Origin: Homarus americanus
Taxonomy: Eukaryota; Arthropoda; Malacostraca; Decapoda; Nephropidae
DNA length: 64,000 bases
Direction of reading: 5' to 3'
NCBI RefSeq assembly: GCF_018991925.1
Contig: NW_024742403.1
Location: forward strand, 62,001 to 126,000
Of this stretch, positions 19,856 to 34,500 are shown piece after piece (the first letter of the stretch is position 1; each line of letters opens with the position of its first letter). The notes under the pieces were generated by a model. The model searched no databases. It worked only from the letters and a program-made list of their open reading frames with translations, and had not been told where the DNA came from. The translations under genes and the position numbers were made by a program.

Positions 19856-20815
19856 AGAGGTGGTGGTGGTGGTGTGGTAAGGCGGTGTTGGCCAGAGGTG
19901 GTGGTGTGGTAAGGCAGTGTTGGCCAGTGGTGGTGGTGGTGTGGTAAGGCGGTGTTGGCCAGTGGTGGTGGTGGTGGTGGAAAGGCGGTGTTGCCAGTGG
20001 TGGTGGTGGTGTGGTAAGACGGTGTTGGCCAGTGGTGGTGGTGGTGTGGTAGGGGTGTTGGCCAGTGGTGGTGGTGGTAAAGGGCAGGCCAGTGGTGGTG
20101 GTGGTGTGGTAAGACGGTGTTGGCCAGTGGTGGTGGTGGTGTGGTAAGACGGTGTTGGCCAGTGGTGGTGGTGGGGTGGTAAGGCAGGCCAGTGGTGGTG
20201 GTGTGGGTAAGGCCCAGTGGTGGTGGTGGTGTGGTAAGGCGGTGTTGGCCAGTGGTGGTGGTGGTGTGGTAAGGCGTGGGCCAGTGGTGGTGGCGGTGGT
20301 AAGGCGGTGTTCCAGTGTGTGGTGGTGTGGTAAGGCGGTGTTGGCCATGGTGGTGTGTGTGGTAAGGCGGTGCCAGTGGTGGTGGTGGTGTGGTAAGGCG
20401 GTGTTGGCCAGTGGTGGTGGTGTTGGTGGTAAGGCGGTGTTGGCCAGTGGTGGTGGTGGTGTGGTAAGGCGGTGTTGGCCAGTGGTGGTGGTGGTGTGGT
20501 AAGGCGGTGTTGGCCAGTGGTGTGGTGGTGTTGGTAGGCAAGGGTGTTGGCCAGTGGTGGTGGTGGTGTGGTAAGGCAGGCCAGTGGTGGTGGTGGTGTG
20601 GTAAGGCGGTGTTGGCCAGTGGTGGTGGTGGTGTGTAAGGCGGTGTTGGCCAGTGGTGGTGGTGGTGTGGTAAGGCGGTGTTGGCCAGTGGTTGGTGGTG
20701 TAGGCGGTGTTGGCCAGTGGTGGTGGTGGTGTGGTAACGGTGTTGGCCAGTGGTGGTGGTGGTGGTGGTAAGGTGTTGGCCAGTGTGTGGTGGTGTGTGG
20801 CGGTGTTGGCCACAG
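19856..20815. repeat. ~33-bp G-rich minisatellite array
   Basis: About 28 degenerate copies of a unit containing GGCGGTGTTGGCCAGTGG and (TGG)3-5. The plus strand is strongly G-rich with serial GG tracts. His/Pro/Thr-rich open frames on the other strand are compositional. Confidence 0.93.
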
Positions 20816-20867
20816 AGTTCGGTGAGACCCGGCAATTTTAATCACAGACTTAACTTATCTCAGTCTT

Positions 20868-23800
20868 GTTAACCGCATCATTGAACATGGCCCGGTCTTG
20901 TTAACCGCATCATTGAACATGGCCCGGTCTTGTTAACCGCATCACTGACATGGCCCGGTCTTGTTAACCACATCACTGAACATGGCCCGGTCTTGTTAAC
21001 CGCATCACGAACATGGCCCGGTCTTGTTAACCACATCACTGAACATGGCCCGGTCTTGTTAACCACATCACTGAACATGGCCCGGTCTTTTTAACCACAT
21101 CACTGAACATGGCCTGGTCTTGTTAACCACATCGTTGAACATGGCCTGCTTGTTAACCACATAGTTGAACATGGCCCGGTCTTGTTAACCACATAGTTGA
21201 ACATGGCCCGGTCTTGTTACAGCATAGCTGAACATGGCCCGGTCTTGTTAACCACATAGTTGAACATGGCCCGGTCTTGTTAACAGCATACATGAACATG
21301 TTGAACATGGCCCGGTCTTGTTAACCACATAGTTGAACATGGCCCGGTCTTTTAACCACATAGTTGAACATGGCCCGGTCTTGTTAACCATCATGCTGAA
21401 CATGGCCCGGTCTTGTTAACAGCATAGTTGAACATGGCCCGGTCTTGTTAACCACATAGTTGAACATGGCCCGGTCTTGTTAACAGCATAGTTGAACATG
21501 GCCCGGTCTTTTTAACCACATTATTGAATGGCCCGGTCTTGTTAACCACATAGTTGAACATGGCCCGGTCTTGTTAACCACATAGTTGAACATGGCATTT
21601 GCCTTTAACCACATAGTTGAACATGGCCCGGTCTTTTAACCACATAGAACATGGCCCGGTTGTTAACCATATTGAACATGGCCCGTCTTGTTAACTACAG
21701 AACATGGCCCGTCTTGTTAACCACATAGTTGAACATGATCCGGCCTTGTAACCACATAGTTGAACATGGCCCGGTCCTTTTTAACCACATAGTTGAACAT
21801 GGCCCGGTCTTGTTAACCACATAGTTGAACATGGCCCGGTCTTGTTAACCACATAGTTGAACATGGCCCGGTCTTGTTAACCGCATAGTTGAACGTATCT
21901 GGGTCTTGTTAACCACATAGTTGAACATGGCCCGGTCTTGTTAACCACATAGTTGAACATGGCCCGGTCTTGTTAACAGCATAGTTGAACATGGCCCGGT
22001 CTTGTTAACCACATAGTTGAACATGGCCCGGTCTTGTTAACCACATAGTTGAACATGGCCCGGCTCTTTTTACCATAGTTGAACATGGCCTGGTCTTTTT
22101 AACCACATAGTTGAACATGGCCCGGTCTTGTTAACCACATAGTTGAACATTGCCCGGTCTTATTAACACATAGTTGAACATGACCCGGTCTTGTTAACCA
22201 CATAGTTGAACATGGCCCGATCTTGTTAACCACATAGTTGAACATGGCCCGGTCTTGTTTACCACATAGTGAACATGGCCCGGTCTTTTTAACCACATAG
22301 CTGAACATGGCCGGTCTGTTAACCACAGAGTTGAAAAATGCCCGGTCTTGTTAACCACACAGTTGAACATGCCCGTCTTGTTAACCACACAGTTGAACAA
22401 GGCCCGGTCTTGTTAAACACATAGTTGAACATGGCCCGGTATTGTTAACCACATAGTTGAACATGGCCCGGTCTTGTTAACCACATAGTGAACATGGCCG
22501 GTCTCTTTTCACCACATAGTTGAACATGGCTTCGGTCTTTAACCACATAGTTGAAAATGGCCCGGTATTGTTAACCACATAGTTGAACATGGCCCGGTCG
22601 TGTTAACAGCATAGTTGAACATGACCCGGTCTTGTTAACCACATAGTTGAACATGGCCCGGTCTTGTTAACATACATGAACATGTTGAACATGGCCCGGT
22701 CTTTTTAACCACATAGTTGAACATGGCCCGGTCTTTTTAACACATAGTTGAACATGGCCCGGTCTTGTTAGCCACATAGTTGAACATGGCCAGTCTTGTT
22801 AACCACATAGTTGAACATAGCCCGGTCGTTAACAGCATAGTTGAACATGGCCGGTCGTGTTAACAGCATAGTTGAACATGGCCCGGTCTTTTAACCATAT
22901 GTTGAACATGGCCCGGTCTTGTTAACCACATAGTTGAACATGGCCGGTCCTGTTAACCACATAGTTGAACATGGCCCTGTCTTGTTACATAGTTGAACAT
23001 GGCCCGGTCTTGTTAACCACATAGTTGAACATGGCCCGGTCTTTTTTACCACATAGTTGAACATGGCCTGGTCTTTTTAACCACATAGTTGAACATGGCC
23101 GAATTGTTAACACATAGTTGAACATGGCCAGGTCTTGTTAACCACATAGTTGAACATGGCCCGTCATGTTAACAGCATAGTTGAACATGGCCCGTCTGTT
23201 TACCATAGTTGAACATGGCCCGGTCTTGTTAACCACATGAACAGTTGAACATGGCCCGGTCTTGTTAACCACATAGTTGAACATGGCCTGGTCTTGTTAA
23301 CCACATAGTTGAACATGGCCCGTCTTGTTAACCATACATAATAGTTGAACATGGCCCGCTTTTTAACCATATAGTTAACATGACCGGGTCTTGTTAACCA
23401 CATAGTTGAACATGGCCCGGTCTTGTTAACCGCATTGTTGAACGTGGCCCGATCTTGTTAACCACATAGTTGAACATGGCCCGGTCTTGTTAACCTCATA
23501 GTTGAAAGTGGCCCGGTCTTGTTAACAGCATAGTTGAACATGGCCCGGTCTTGTTAACCACATAGTTGAACATGACCCGGTCTTGTTAACCACATAGTTG
23601 AACATGACCAGATCTTGTTAACCACATAGTTGAACATGACCCGATCTTTTTACCCACATTATTGAACATGGCCCGGTCTTGTTACCCGCATAGCTGAAAG
23701 TGGCCCGGTCTTGTTAACCATATAGTTGAACATGACCCGGTCTTGTTAACAGCATAGTTGAACATGACCCGATCTTGTTAACCACATAGTTGAACATGAC

Positions 23801-26141
23801 CCGGTCTTGTTAACCACATAGTTGAACATGACCCTGTCTTGTTAACAGCATAGTTGAACATAACCCGATCTTGTTAACCACATAGTTAACATGACCCAGT
23901 CTTGTTAACCATATAGTTGAACATGACCCGGTCTTGTTAACTGCATAGCTGAAAGTGGCCCGGTCTTGTTAAACACATATTTGAACATGGCCCGGTCTTG
24001 TTAACCACATAGTTGAAAGTGGCCCGGTCGTGTTAACAGCATAGTTGAACATGACCCGATCTTGTTAAACCACATAGTTGAACATGACCCGGTCTTGTCA
24101 ACCACATAGTTGAACATGGCCCGGTCTTATCAACCACATAGTTGAACATGACCCGATCTTGTTAAAACACATAGTTGAACATGACCCGGTCTTGTTAACC
24201 ACATAGTTGAACATGGCCCGGCCTTTTTTACCACATTGTTGAACATTGCCCGGTCTTGTTAACCACATAGAAGAACATGGCCCGGTCTTGTTAACCACAG
24301 AGTTGAACATGGCCCGGTCTTCTTAACCATATAGTTGAACATAGCCCGGTCTTGTTAACCACATAGTTGAACATGACCCGGTCTTGTTAACCACATAGTT
24401 GAACATGGCCTGGTCGTGTTAACAGCATAGTTCAACATGACCCGGTCTTGTTAACCACATAGTTGAACATGGCCCGGTGTTGTTAACTGCATAGTTGAAC
24501 ATGGCCCGGTCTTGCTAACCACATAGTTGAACATGGCTTGGTCTTGTTAACCACATAGTTGAACGTGGCCCTGTCGTGTTAACAGCATAATTGAACATGG
24601 CCCGGTCTTTTTAACCACATAGTTGAACACGGCCCGGTCTTGTTAACCACATAGAACATGGCCCGGTCTTGTTAACCACATAGTAGAACATGGACCGGTC
24701 TTGTTAACCACAGAGTTGAACATGGCGGTCTTCTTAACCATATAGTTGAACATGGCCCGGTCTTGTTAACCACATAGTTGAACATTGCCAGGTCTTGTTA
24801 ACCACATAGTAGCACATGGACCGGTCTTGTTAACCACAGAGTTGAACATGGCCCGGTCTTCTTAACCATATAGTTGAACATGGCCCGGTCTTGTTAACCA
24901 CATAGTTGAACATTGCCCAGTCTTGTTAACCACATAGTTGAACATGGCTCGGTCTTGTTAACCGCATAGTTGAACGTGGCCCGGTCGTATTAACAGCATA
25001 GTTGAACATGGCCCGGTCTTGTTAACCGCATAGTTGAACGTGGCCCGGTCTTTTAACCACACAGAACACGGCCTGTGTCTTGTTAACCACATAGTTGAAC
25101 ATGGCCTGGCCTTGTTAACCACATAGTTGAACATGGCCTGGTCTTGTTAACCACATATTTGTACATGGCCCGGTCTTTTTAACCAAATAGTTGAACATGG
25201 CCCTGTCTTGTTAACCACATAACTGAACATGGCCTGGTCTTGTTAACCACATAGTTGAACATGGCCCGGTCTTGTTAACCACACAGTTAGACTTGGCCCG
25301 GTCTTCTTCAACATAGTTGAACATAGCGGGTATTATTCTATAGTTGAACATGGCCTGGTCTTGTTAGCCACATAGTTGAACATAGGCGGTCTCTTTTTAC
25401 CATAGTTGAACATGGTCTGGTCTCTTTAACCACATAGTTGAACATAGCCCGGTCTTGTTAACCACATAGTTGAACATTGCCCGGTCGTATTAACAGCATA
25501 GTTGAACATGACCCGGTCTTGTTAACCACATAGTTGAACATGGCCCGATATTGTTAACCACATAGTTGAACATGGCCCGGTCTTGTTTACCACATAGTTG
25601 AACATGGCCCGGTCTTTTTAACCACATAGCTGAAGATGGCCTGGTCTGGTTAACCACAGAGTTGAACCTTAGCGGTCTTGTTAACCACACAGTTGAACAT
25701 GGCGGTCTTGTTAACCACACAGTTGAACCAGGCCGGTCTTGTTAAACACATAGTTGAACATGGCGGTATTGTTAACCACATAGTTGAATATGTCAGTGGC
25801 GCTAACCACATAGTTGAACATAGCCCGGTCTCTTTTCACCACATAGTTGAACATGGTCTGGTCTTTTTAACCACATAGTTGAAAATGGCCCGGTATTGTT
25901 AACCACATAGTTGAACATGGCCAGGTCGTGTTTACAGCATAGTTGAATATGACCCGGTCTTGTTAACCACATAGTTGAACATGGCCCGGTCGTGTTAACA
26001 GCATACATGAACATGTTGAACATGGCCCGGTCTTTTTAACCACATAGTTGAACATGGCCCGGTCTTTTTAACCACATAGTTGAACATGGCGGTCTTGTTA
26101 ACACATAGTTGAACATGGCTTGGTCTTGTTAAACCACATAG
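20868..26141. repeat. 32-bp minisatellite array
   Basis: About 165 copies of a unit with GAACATGGCCCGGTCTTG and TTAACCACATAGTT. The first copies use ATCACTGAAC or GCATCATTG variants, most later ones ACATAGTTG. Many single-base losses occur, and the array ends at the scaffold gap. Confidence 0.95.
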
Positions 26142-26170
26142 GCAATACGTACTGAACGAAGCACAATGAT
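26142..26170. other. probable residual nanopore adapter at contig end (left)
   Basis: GCAATACGTACTGAACGAAG, directly before the N run, does not fit the 32-bp array. It closely matches, from memory, the reverse complement of the nanopore ligation adapter (core AACTGAACGAA, one base short). Confidence 0.8.
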
Positions 26171-26270
26171 NNNNNNNNNNNNNNNNNNNNNNNNNNNNNN
26201 NNNNNNNNNNNNNNNNNNNNNNNNNNNNNNNNNNNNNNNNNNNNNNNNNNNNNNNNNNNNNNNNNNNNNN
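26171..26270. other. 100-N scaffold gap
   Basis: Exactly 100 N, a conventional placeholder for a gap of unknown size between contigs. Confidence 0.99.
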
Positions 26271-26298
26271 ATCGATGCTTCGTTCAGTTGCATGTTAC
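26271..26298. other. probable residual nanopore adapter at contig end (right)
   Basis: The first bases after the gap contain GCTTCGTTCAGTTGCATGTT, a near match to the forward nanopore adapter (core TTCGTTCAGTT). It is in the opposite orientation to the left-flank sequence, as expected for two read ends. Confidence 0.8.
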
Positions 26299-28503
26299 TT
26301 TATCTACACCACCCATGTCAGCCTCACACCACCTTCCACCACCCATGTCAGCCAACAACACCATTCCACACCACACATGTCAACCTACAACACCATCCAC
26401 ACCACCATGTCAACCCCACACCACCATCCACACCACCCATCAACCCACACCACCATCCTACACCACCATGTCAACCTACACCACCTTCTACACCACCATG
26501 TCAACCTACACCACCATCCACACCACCCATGTCAACCAACAACACCATCCACCACCCATTTCCAACCTACAACACCATCTACCACCCATGTCAACCTACA
26601 CACCATCTACCACCATGTCAACTACACCATCCACACCACCCATGTCAGCCTACACTACCATCTACACCACCCATGCCAACCTACACCACCATCCACCACC
26701 CATACCAACCAACAACACCATTCACACCACACATGTCAACCTACACCACCATCTACACCACCCATGTCAACCTACACCACCATCCACACCACCATGTCAG
26801 CAAAAACACCATCCACACCATGTCAACAACAACACCACTCACCACCCATGTCAACCCACACCATCTACACCACCGCATCAACCTACCACCATCCACACAC
26901 CACCCATGTCAACCAACACCATCCACACCACCCATGTCAACCAACAACACCATCCTCACCACCCATGTCAACCTACCCATCTACACCACACCCATGTCAA
27001 CCTACACCACCACCATCCACACCACCCGTCAACCTACACCACCATCTCTACACCACCCATGTCAGCCCTACACCACCCATGTCAACCAACAACACCATCC
27101 ACACAACCCATGTCAACCAACAACACCATCCACACCACCCATGTCAGCCAACAACACCATCCACGCCACCATGTCAACCAACAACACCATCACACCACCC
27201 ATATCAGCCTACACCACCAACCACACCACCCATGTCAACCTACACCACCCGTAATCGACCAACAACACCATCCACACCACCCATGTCAACCAACAACACC
27301 ATCACACTACTACGTAATCAACCTACCACCATCTGCATCACCCATGTCAACCTACACCACCATCTCTACACCCATGTCCAGCCTACACCACCATCCATAC
27401 CACCCGTCAACCTACACCACCATCCACACATGTCAGCTACCTTCTACACCACCATGTCAACCTACCACCTTCACCACCCATGTCAACCTACACCACCATC
27501 ACCACCCATGTCAACCTACACCATCCACCACCCACGTCAGCCTGCACCACCATCTACACCACCCATGTCGGCCTACACTTCTACACCCCACACCCAGCCT
27601 GCACCACCACCTCTACACCACCCATGTCCAACCTACACACCACCATCCACACCACCCATGTCAGCCTACACCCATGTCAGGCCTACCCACCATCTACATC
27701 ACCCATGTCAGCCTACACCACCATCTACACCACCCATGTACAGCCTACACCACCCATGTCAACTACACCACCATCTACACCCACCCATGTCAACCTACAC
27801 CACCATCTACACCACCCATGTCAACCTACACCACCATCACACCACCCATGTGTCGACCAAACACCATCCACACCCATGTCAACCAACAACACCATCCTCA
27901 CCACCCATGTCAGCCTACCTTCACCACACATGTCAGCCTACACCACCATCTACACCACACCCATGTCAGCCTACACCACCATCTACACCACCCATGTCAA
28001 CCTACCATCTACACCACCCATGTCAGCCACCCACCATCCACACCCATGTCAACCTACACCACCATCTACACCACCATGTCAGCCTACACCACCATCCACA
28101 CCACCCATGTCAGCCTACACCACCATCCACACCACCCATGTCAACCTACCACCATCTACACCACCCATGTCAGCCTACACCACCATCCACACCACCCAGT
28201 CAGCCTACACCACCATCCACCACCCATGTCCTACACCACCCATGTCAACCTGCACCACCACTCTACACCACCCATTGTCAACCCCTACACCCACCACTCT
28301 ACACACCAACCATGTCAGCCTACACCACCATCCCATGTCAACCCACACCCAACCACCCATGTCAACCTACACCACCATCACACCACCCATGTCAGCCTAC
28401 CACCATCCACACCACCCATGTCAGCCTACACCATCTACCCATGTCAACCTACACCACCATCCACCACCCATTTCCAACCTACACCAACTACATCACCCAT
28501 GTA
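26299..28503. repeat. 31-bp CA-rich minisatellite array
   Basis: About 70 degenerate copies of a unit with CACCACCCATGTCAACCTAC and ACCACCATCTAC. There is almost no G and few stop triplets, so very long frames (up to about 750 residues of His/Thr/Pro) stay open in several frames. They have no protein-family signature. Confidence 0.93.
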
Positions 28504-31500
28504 AGTGTCCCATCAACTAACTTTAGTGTTCCATCAACCAACTACCAATAAGCCATCCCATCAACAAACACAAACACACCAACCACCCACAACCAACACA
28601 AACACAACCAACCCACACCCTTCTTCTCCAGTAAGTGTCCCATCCTTCTTCTAGTGTCCCATTAACAAACTTCTAGTGTCATTCCATAACTACAATTAAT
28701 ACATCAACTAACTTCTGAGTGTCCCATCAGCTTCTTCAAGTGTCCCATCAACTAATTTTCTAGTGTTCCATCAACTAACTTCTCCCAATAAATTGTCCCA
28801 TCAACTAACTTTTAGTGTCCCATCATAACTTCTAGTGTCCCATCAACTAACTTCTCCATAGGGCTCCCATCAACTAACTTCCTAGTGTCCCATCAACTAA
28901 CTTCTAGTGTCCAATACCTACTTCTAGTGTCCCATCAACTTCTTCTAGTGTCCCATTAACGAACTTGTAGTGTCCAATCAACCAACTTCTCCAATAAGTG
29001 TGCCATCAACTAGCTTCTAGTGCCCAATCAACTAATTTCTAGTGTCCCATCTACTTCTAGTGTCCCATCAATTAACTTCTAGTGTCCCATCCTTCTTCTC
29101 CAATAAGTGTCCCATCAACTAGCTTCTAGTGCCCAATCAACTAATTTCTAGTGTCCCATCAACTAACTTCTAGTGTCCCATCAATTAACTTCTAGTGTCC
29201 CATCAACTTCTTCTCCAATAAGTGTCCCATAAACTAACTTCTAGTGTCCCATCAACTAATTTCTAGTGTCCCATCAACAAACTTCCATTGTTCCATCGAC
29301 TAAATTCTACAGTAAGTGTCCCATCAACTAATGTCACAGTGTTCCATCAACTAACTTCTCCAATAAGTGCCAAATCAACTAAATTCTAGTGTCCCAGTAC
29401 ATAACTTCTAGTGTCCCTTCAACTAACTTCTAGTGTCTCATCAACAAACTTCGAGTGTTCTATCAACTAACTTTTCCATAGTGTCCCATCAACTTCTTCT
29501 AGTGTCTCATTAATTAACTTCTAGTGTCACATCAACTAACTTCTACAGTAAGTGTCCATCCTACTTCTCGAAGTGTCCCATCAATTAACTTCTAGTGTTC
29601 TCACAACTAACTTAGCCAGTAAGTGTTCCATCAACTAACTTCTAGTGTCCCATCAACTAACTTTTAGTGTCCCATCAACTAACTTCTTGTGTTCCATCAA
29701 CTAGTTTCTCCAATAAGTGTCCCATCAACTAAGTTCTAGTGCCCCATCAACAAACTTCTCCAATAAGTGTCATCGACTAACTTCTAGTGTCCCATCAACT
29801 AGCTTCTCAATTAAGTGTCCCATCAACTAACTTCTAGTGTTCCATCAACTACTTCTAGTGTTCAATCAACTAAATTTTAGTGTCCCATCAACTACTTCTC
29901 CAATAAGTGTCATCCACCAACTTCTAGCATCATCAACTAACTACCAATAAGTGTCCCATCAATACTTCTCCAATAAATTATCATCCTTCAACTTCTAGTG
30001 TCCCATCAACTAACTTCTCCAGTAAGTGTCCATCAACAAACTTCTCAGTAAGTGCCCCATCAATTAACTTCTAGTGTGCTAACAACTAACTTATCCAGTA
30101 AGTATCATCCAACCTTCCAGTATTCCCATCAACTAATTTCAATAAGTGTCCCATTAACAAACTTCTAGTTTCCATCAACTAGTTTCTCCAATAAGTGTCC
30201 CATCAACTAACTTCTAGTGTCCGATTAACTAGCTTCTCAATTAAGTGTCTCATCTCAAACTTCTAGTGTTCCATCCTTCTTCTAGTGTCCACTCAACTAA
30301 ATTTTAGTGTCCCATCAACTAGCAGTGTCCCATCAACTAACTTCTCCAATAAGTGTCCCATCAACTTCTTCTAGTGTTCCATCAACTAACTTCTACAATA
30401 AGTGTCCCATCAACTACTTCTACAATAAGTGTCCCATCACACTAACTTCAGTGTTCCATACTTCTTCTCCAATAAAGTGTCCCATCAACTACCTTCTAGT
30501 TTTCCCAACCTACTTTTCCAGTAAGTGTCCCATCAACTAACTTCTAGTGTTCAAACAACTAACTTCTAGTGTCCCATCAACTAACTTCTAGTGTCCCATC
30601 AACGAACTTGTAGTGTCCAATCAACCAACTTCTCCAATAAGTGTCCCATCAACTAACTTCTAGCATCCCATCCTACTTCCCCAGTAAGTGTCCCATTAAC
30701 TAACTTCTAGTGTTCCATCCTCAGTTTCTCCAATAAGTGTCCCATCCTTCAACTTTAGTGTCCCATCAACTAACTTCAGTGTTCCATCACTACTTCTCCA
30801 ATAAGTGTCCCATCAACTAACTTCTAGTGTCATCAACTAACTTCTAGCATCATCAACTTCTTTAGTAAGTGTCCCATTAACTAACTTCTAGTTTTCCATC
30901 AACTAGTTTCTCCAATAAGTGTCCCATCAACTAACTCTAGTGTTCCATCAACTAACTTCTACAATAAGTGTCCCATCAACTAACTTCTACAATAAGTGTC
31001 CCATCAACTAACTTCAACAATAAGTGTCCCATCAACTAATTTCTAGTGTTCCATTAACTTCTTTTTCCAATAAGTGTCCCATCAACTACCTTCTAGTTTT
31101 CCATCAACTAACTTCTCCAGTAAGTGTCCCATCAACTAACTTCTAGTGTTCAATCAACTAACTTCTAGTGTCCCATCAACTAACTTCTAGTGTCCCATCA
31201 ACGAACTTGTAGTGTCCAATCAACCAACTTCTCCAATAAGTGTCCCATCATCTAGTTTCTAGTGTCCAATCAACTAATTTCTAGTGCCCCATCAACTAAC
31301 TTCTAGTGTCCCATCAATTAACGTCTAGTGTCCCATCAACTAACTTCTCCAATAAGTGTCCCATCAACTAAATTCTAGTGTCCCATCAACTAATTTCTAG
31401 TGTCCCTTCAACAAACTTCTAGTGTTCCATCAACTAACTTCTCCATTCGGCGTCCCATCCTTCTTCTAGTGTTCCATCGAGTGAATTCTACAGTAAGTGT

Positions 31501-34500
31501 CCCATCAACTAATGTCTAGTGTTCCATCAACTAACTTCTCCAATAAGTGCCAAATCAACTAAATTCTAGTGTCAGTACACAACTTCTAGTGTCCTTCAAT
31601 TAACTTCTAGTGTTCAATCAACTAAATTCTCCAATAAGTGTTCTATCAACTAACTTCTAGTGTCCCATCAACAAACCTAGTGTTCCATCCTACTTTTCCA
31701 ATAGTGTGCCATCAACCTTCTGGTGTCTAATTAATTAACTTCAGTGTCATCATCTACTTCTACAGTAAGTGTCCATCATCTAACTTCTCGGTAAGTGTCC
31801 ATCAATTACTTCTAGTGTCCTAACAACTAATTTATCAGTAAGTGTCCATCAACTAACTTCTAGTGTCCCATCAACTAACTCAGTGTCCCATCAACTAACT
31901 AGTGTTCCATCAACTAGTTTCTCCATTAAGTTCATCCACTAAGTTTCACCATCAACAAACTTCTCAAATAAGTGTCCCATCGACTAACTTCTAGTGTCCC
32001 ATCAACTAGCTTCTCAATTAAGTGTCCCATCAACTAACTTCTAGTGTTCCATCAACTAACTTCTAGTGTCCAATCAACTAAATTTTAGTGTCCCATCAAC
32101 TAAATTCTAGTGTCCCATCAACTAAGTACTCCAATAAGTGTCCCATCAACTAACTTCTAGCATCCCATCAACTAACTTCACCAATAAGTGTCATCAACTT
32201 CTTCTCAATAAGTGTCCATCAACAACTTCAATTGTCCCATCAACTAACTTCTCCAGTAAGTGTCCCATCAACTACTTCTCAGTAAGTGTCCCATCAATTA
32301 ACTTTTAGTGTCCTAACAACCTTATCAGTAAGTGTCCATAAACTAACTTCTATTGTCCCATCAACTAAATTCTAGTGTCCCATCAACTAACTTCTAGCAT
32401 CCCATCAACTAACTTCCCAAGTAAGTGTCCCATTACTTAAGTTCTAGTGTTCCATCAACTAGTTTCTTTCCAATAAGTCCCCATCAACTAAGTTCTAGTT
32501 CCCCATCCTACTTCTCCAATAAGTGTCCCATCAACAAGCTTCACAATTAACGTTCCCATCAACTAATTTCTAGTGTCCCATCAACAAACTTCTAGTGTCC
32601 CATCAAATAACTTCTCCAATCAGTGTCCCATCAACTAACTCTAGTATCCCATCAACCAACTTTACAGTATGTGTCCCATCGACTCAATCCCCGTGTCCCA
32701 TCAACTAACTCTCCAACAAGTGTCCCATCAACCAACTTCTCCAATAAGTGTCCCATCAACTAACTTCTCCAATAAGTGTCCCATCAACTATCCTCCAATA
32801 AGTGTCCCATCAACCAACTTCTCCAATAAGTGTCCCATCAACTAACTTCTCCAATAAGTGTCCCATCAACTAACTTCTAGCATCCCATCAACTAATTTAG
32901 TGTCCCATCAACAAACTTCAGTGTCCCATCAACTAACTTCTCCAATAAGTGTTCCATCAACTAACTTCTCCAGTAAGTGTCCCATCAACCAACTTCTCCA
33001 AAAGTGTCCCATCAACCAACTTCTCCAATAAGTGTCCCATCAACTAACTTCTAGCATCCCATCAACTAATTTCTAGTGTCCCATCAACTAAATTCTAGTG
33101 TCCCATCAACTAACTTCTCCAATAAGTCCCATCAACCAACTTCAGTGTCCCATCAACAATTTCTAGTGTCCCATCAACTAACTTCTCCATCCAGCCAAAT
33201 CAACTAACTTCTCCATAAGTGCCAAATCAACTAACTTCTCCATAAGTGCCAAATCAACTAAATTCAGTCCCCAGTACATAACTTCTAGTGTCCCTTCAAC
33301 TACCTCTCTAGTGTTCAATCAACTAAATTCTCCAATAAGTGTTCTATCAACTAACTTCAGTGTCCCATCAACAAACTTCAGTGTTCCATCAACTAACTTC
33401 TTTCAAATAAGTGTCCCATCAACTAACTTTCAGTGTCTCATTAATTTACTTCTAGTGTCACATTAACCAATCCTCCAGCAAGTGTCCCATCAACTAACTT
33501 CTCCAGTAAGTGTCCCATCAATTAACTCTAGTGTCCCAACAACTAACTTCTATCCAGTAAGTGTCCCATCAACTAACTTCAGTGTCCCATCAACCAACTT
33601 TTAGTGTCCCATCAACTAACTCCTCTAGCATCCCATCAACCAACTTCCCCAGTAGGTGTCCCATTAACTAACTTCTAGTGTTCCATCAACTAGTTTCTCC
33701 AATAAGTGTCCCATCAACTAAGTTCTAGTGCCCCATCAACTAACTTCTCCAATAAGTGTCCCATCACCTAACTTCTAGTGTCCCATCAACGAGCTTCTCA
33801 ATTAACTGTCCCATCAACTAATTTCTCTCCAAGTGTCCCATCAACTAACTTCTCCAATAAGTGTACCATCAACTAACTTCCAAGTGTCCCATCAACTAAC
33901 TTCTAGCATCCCATCAACTAATTTCTAGTGTCCCATCATCAAACTTCTATGTCCCATCAACTAACTTCTCCAATAAGTGTTCCATCAACCAACTCTCCAG
34001 TAAGTGTCCCATCAACCAACTTCCAATAAGTGTCCCATCAACCAATTCCTCCAATAAGTGTCCCATCAACTAACTTCTAGCATCCCATCAACTAATTTCT
34101 AGTGTCCCATCAACAAAATTCTAGTGTCCCATCAACTAACTTCTCCAATAAGTGTCCCATCAACTAACTTCTAGTGTCCCATCAACTAATTTCTAATGTC
34201 CCATCAACTAACTTCTAGTGTTCCATCGTCTGAATTCTTCAGTAAGTGTCCCATCAACTAATGTCTAGTGTCCCATCAACTAACTTCTCCAATAAGTGCC
34301 AAATCAACTAACTTCTCCAATAAGTGTTCCATCAACTAACTTCGTAAGTGTCCCATCAACTAACTCTAGTATCCCATCAACTAACTTTCCAACAGTGTCC
34401 CATCAACTAACTTCGAGTGTTCCATTAACCAACTCTCCAATAAGTGTCCCATCAACTAACTCTTAGTGTTCCATCAACCAATCCTCCAGAAATGTCCCAT

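Noticed and set aside
19784..20845. Minus-strand His/Pro/Thr frames of 320-350 residues
   Set aside because: Three overlapping frames of the G-rich minisatellite are open together; the pattern is compositional.
26275..28551. 758- and 738-residue His/Thr/Pro-rich open frames
   Set aside because: The CA-rich 31-bp unit lacks stop triplets, so several frames are open at once. Frame changes caused by noisy deletions would wreck any real coding sequence.
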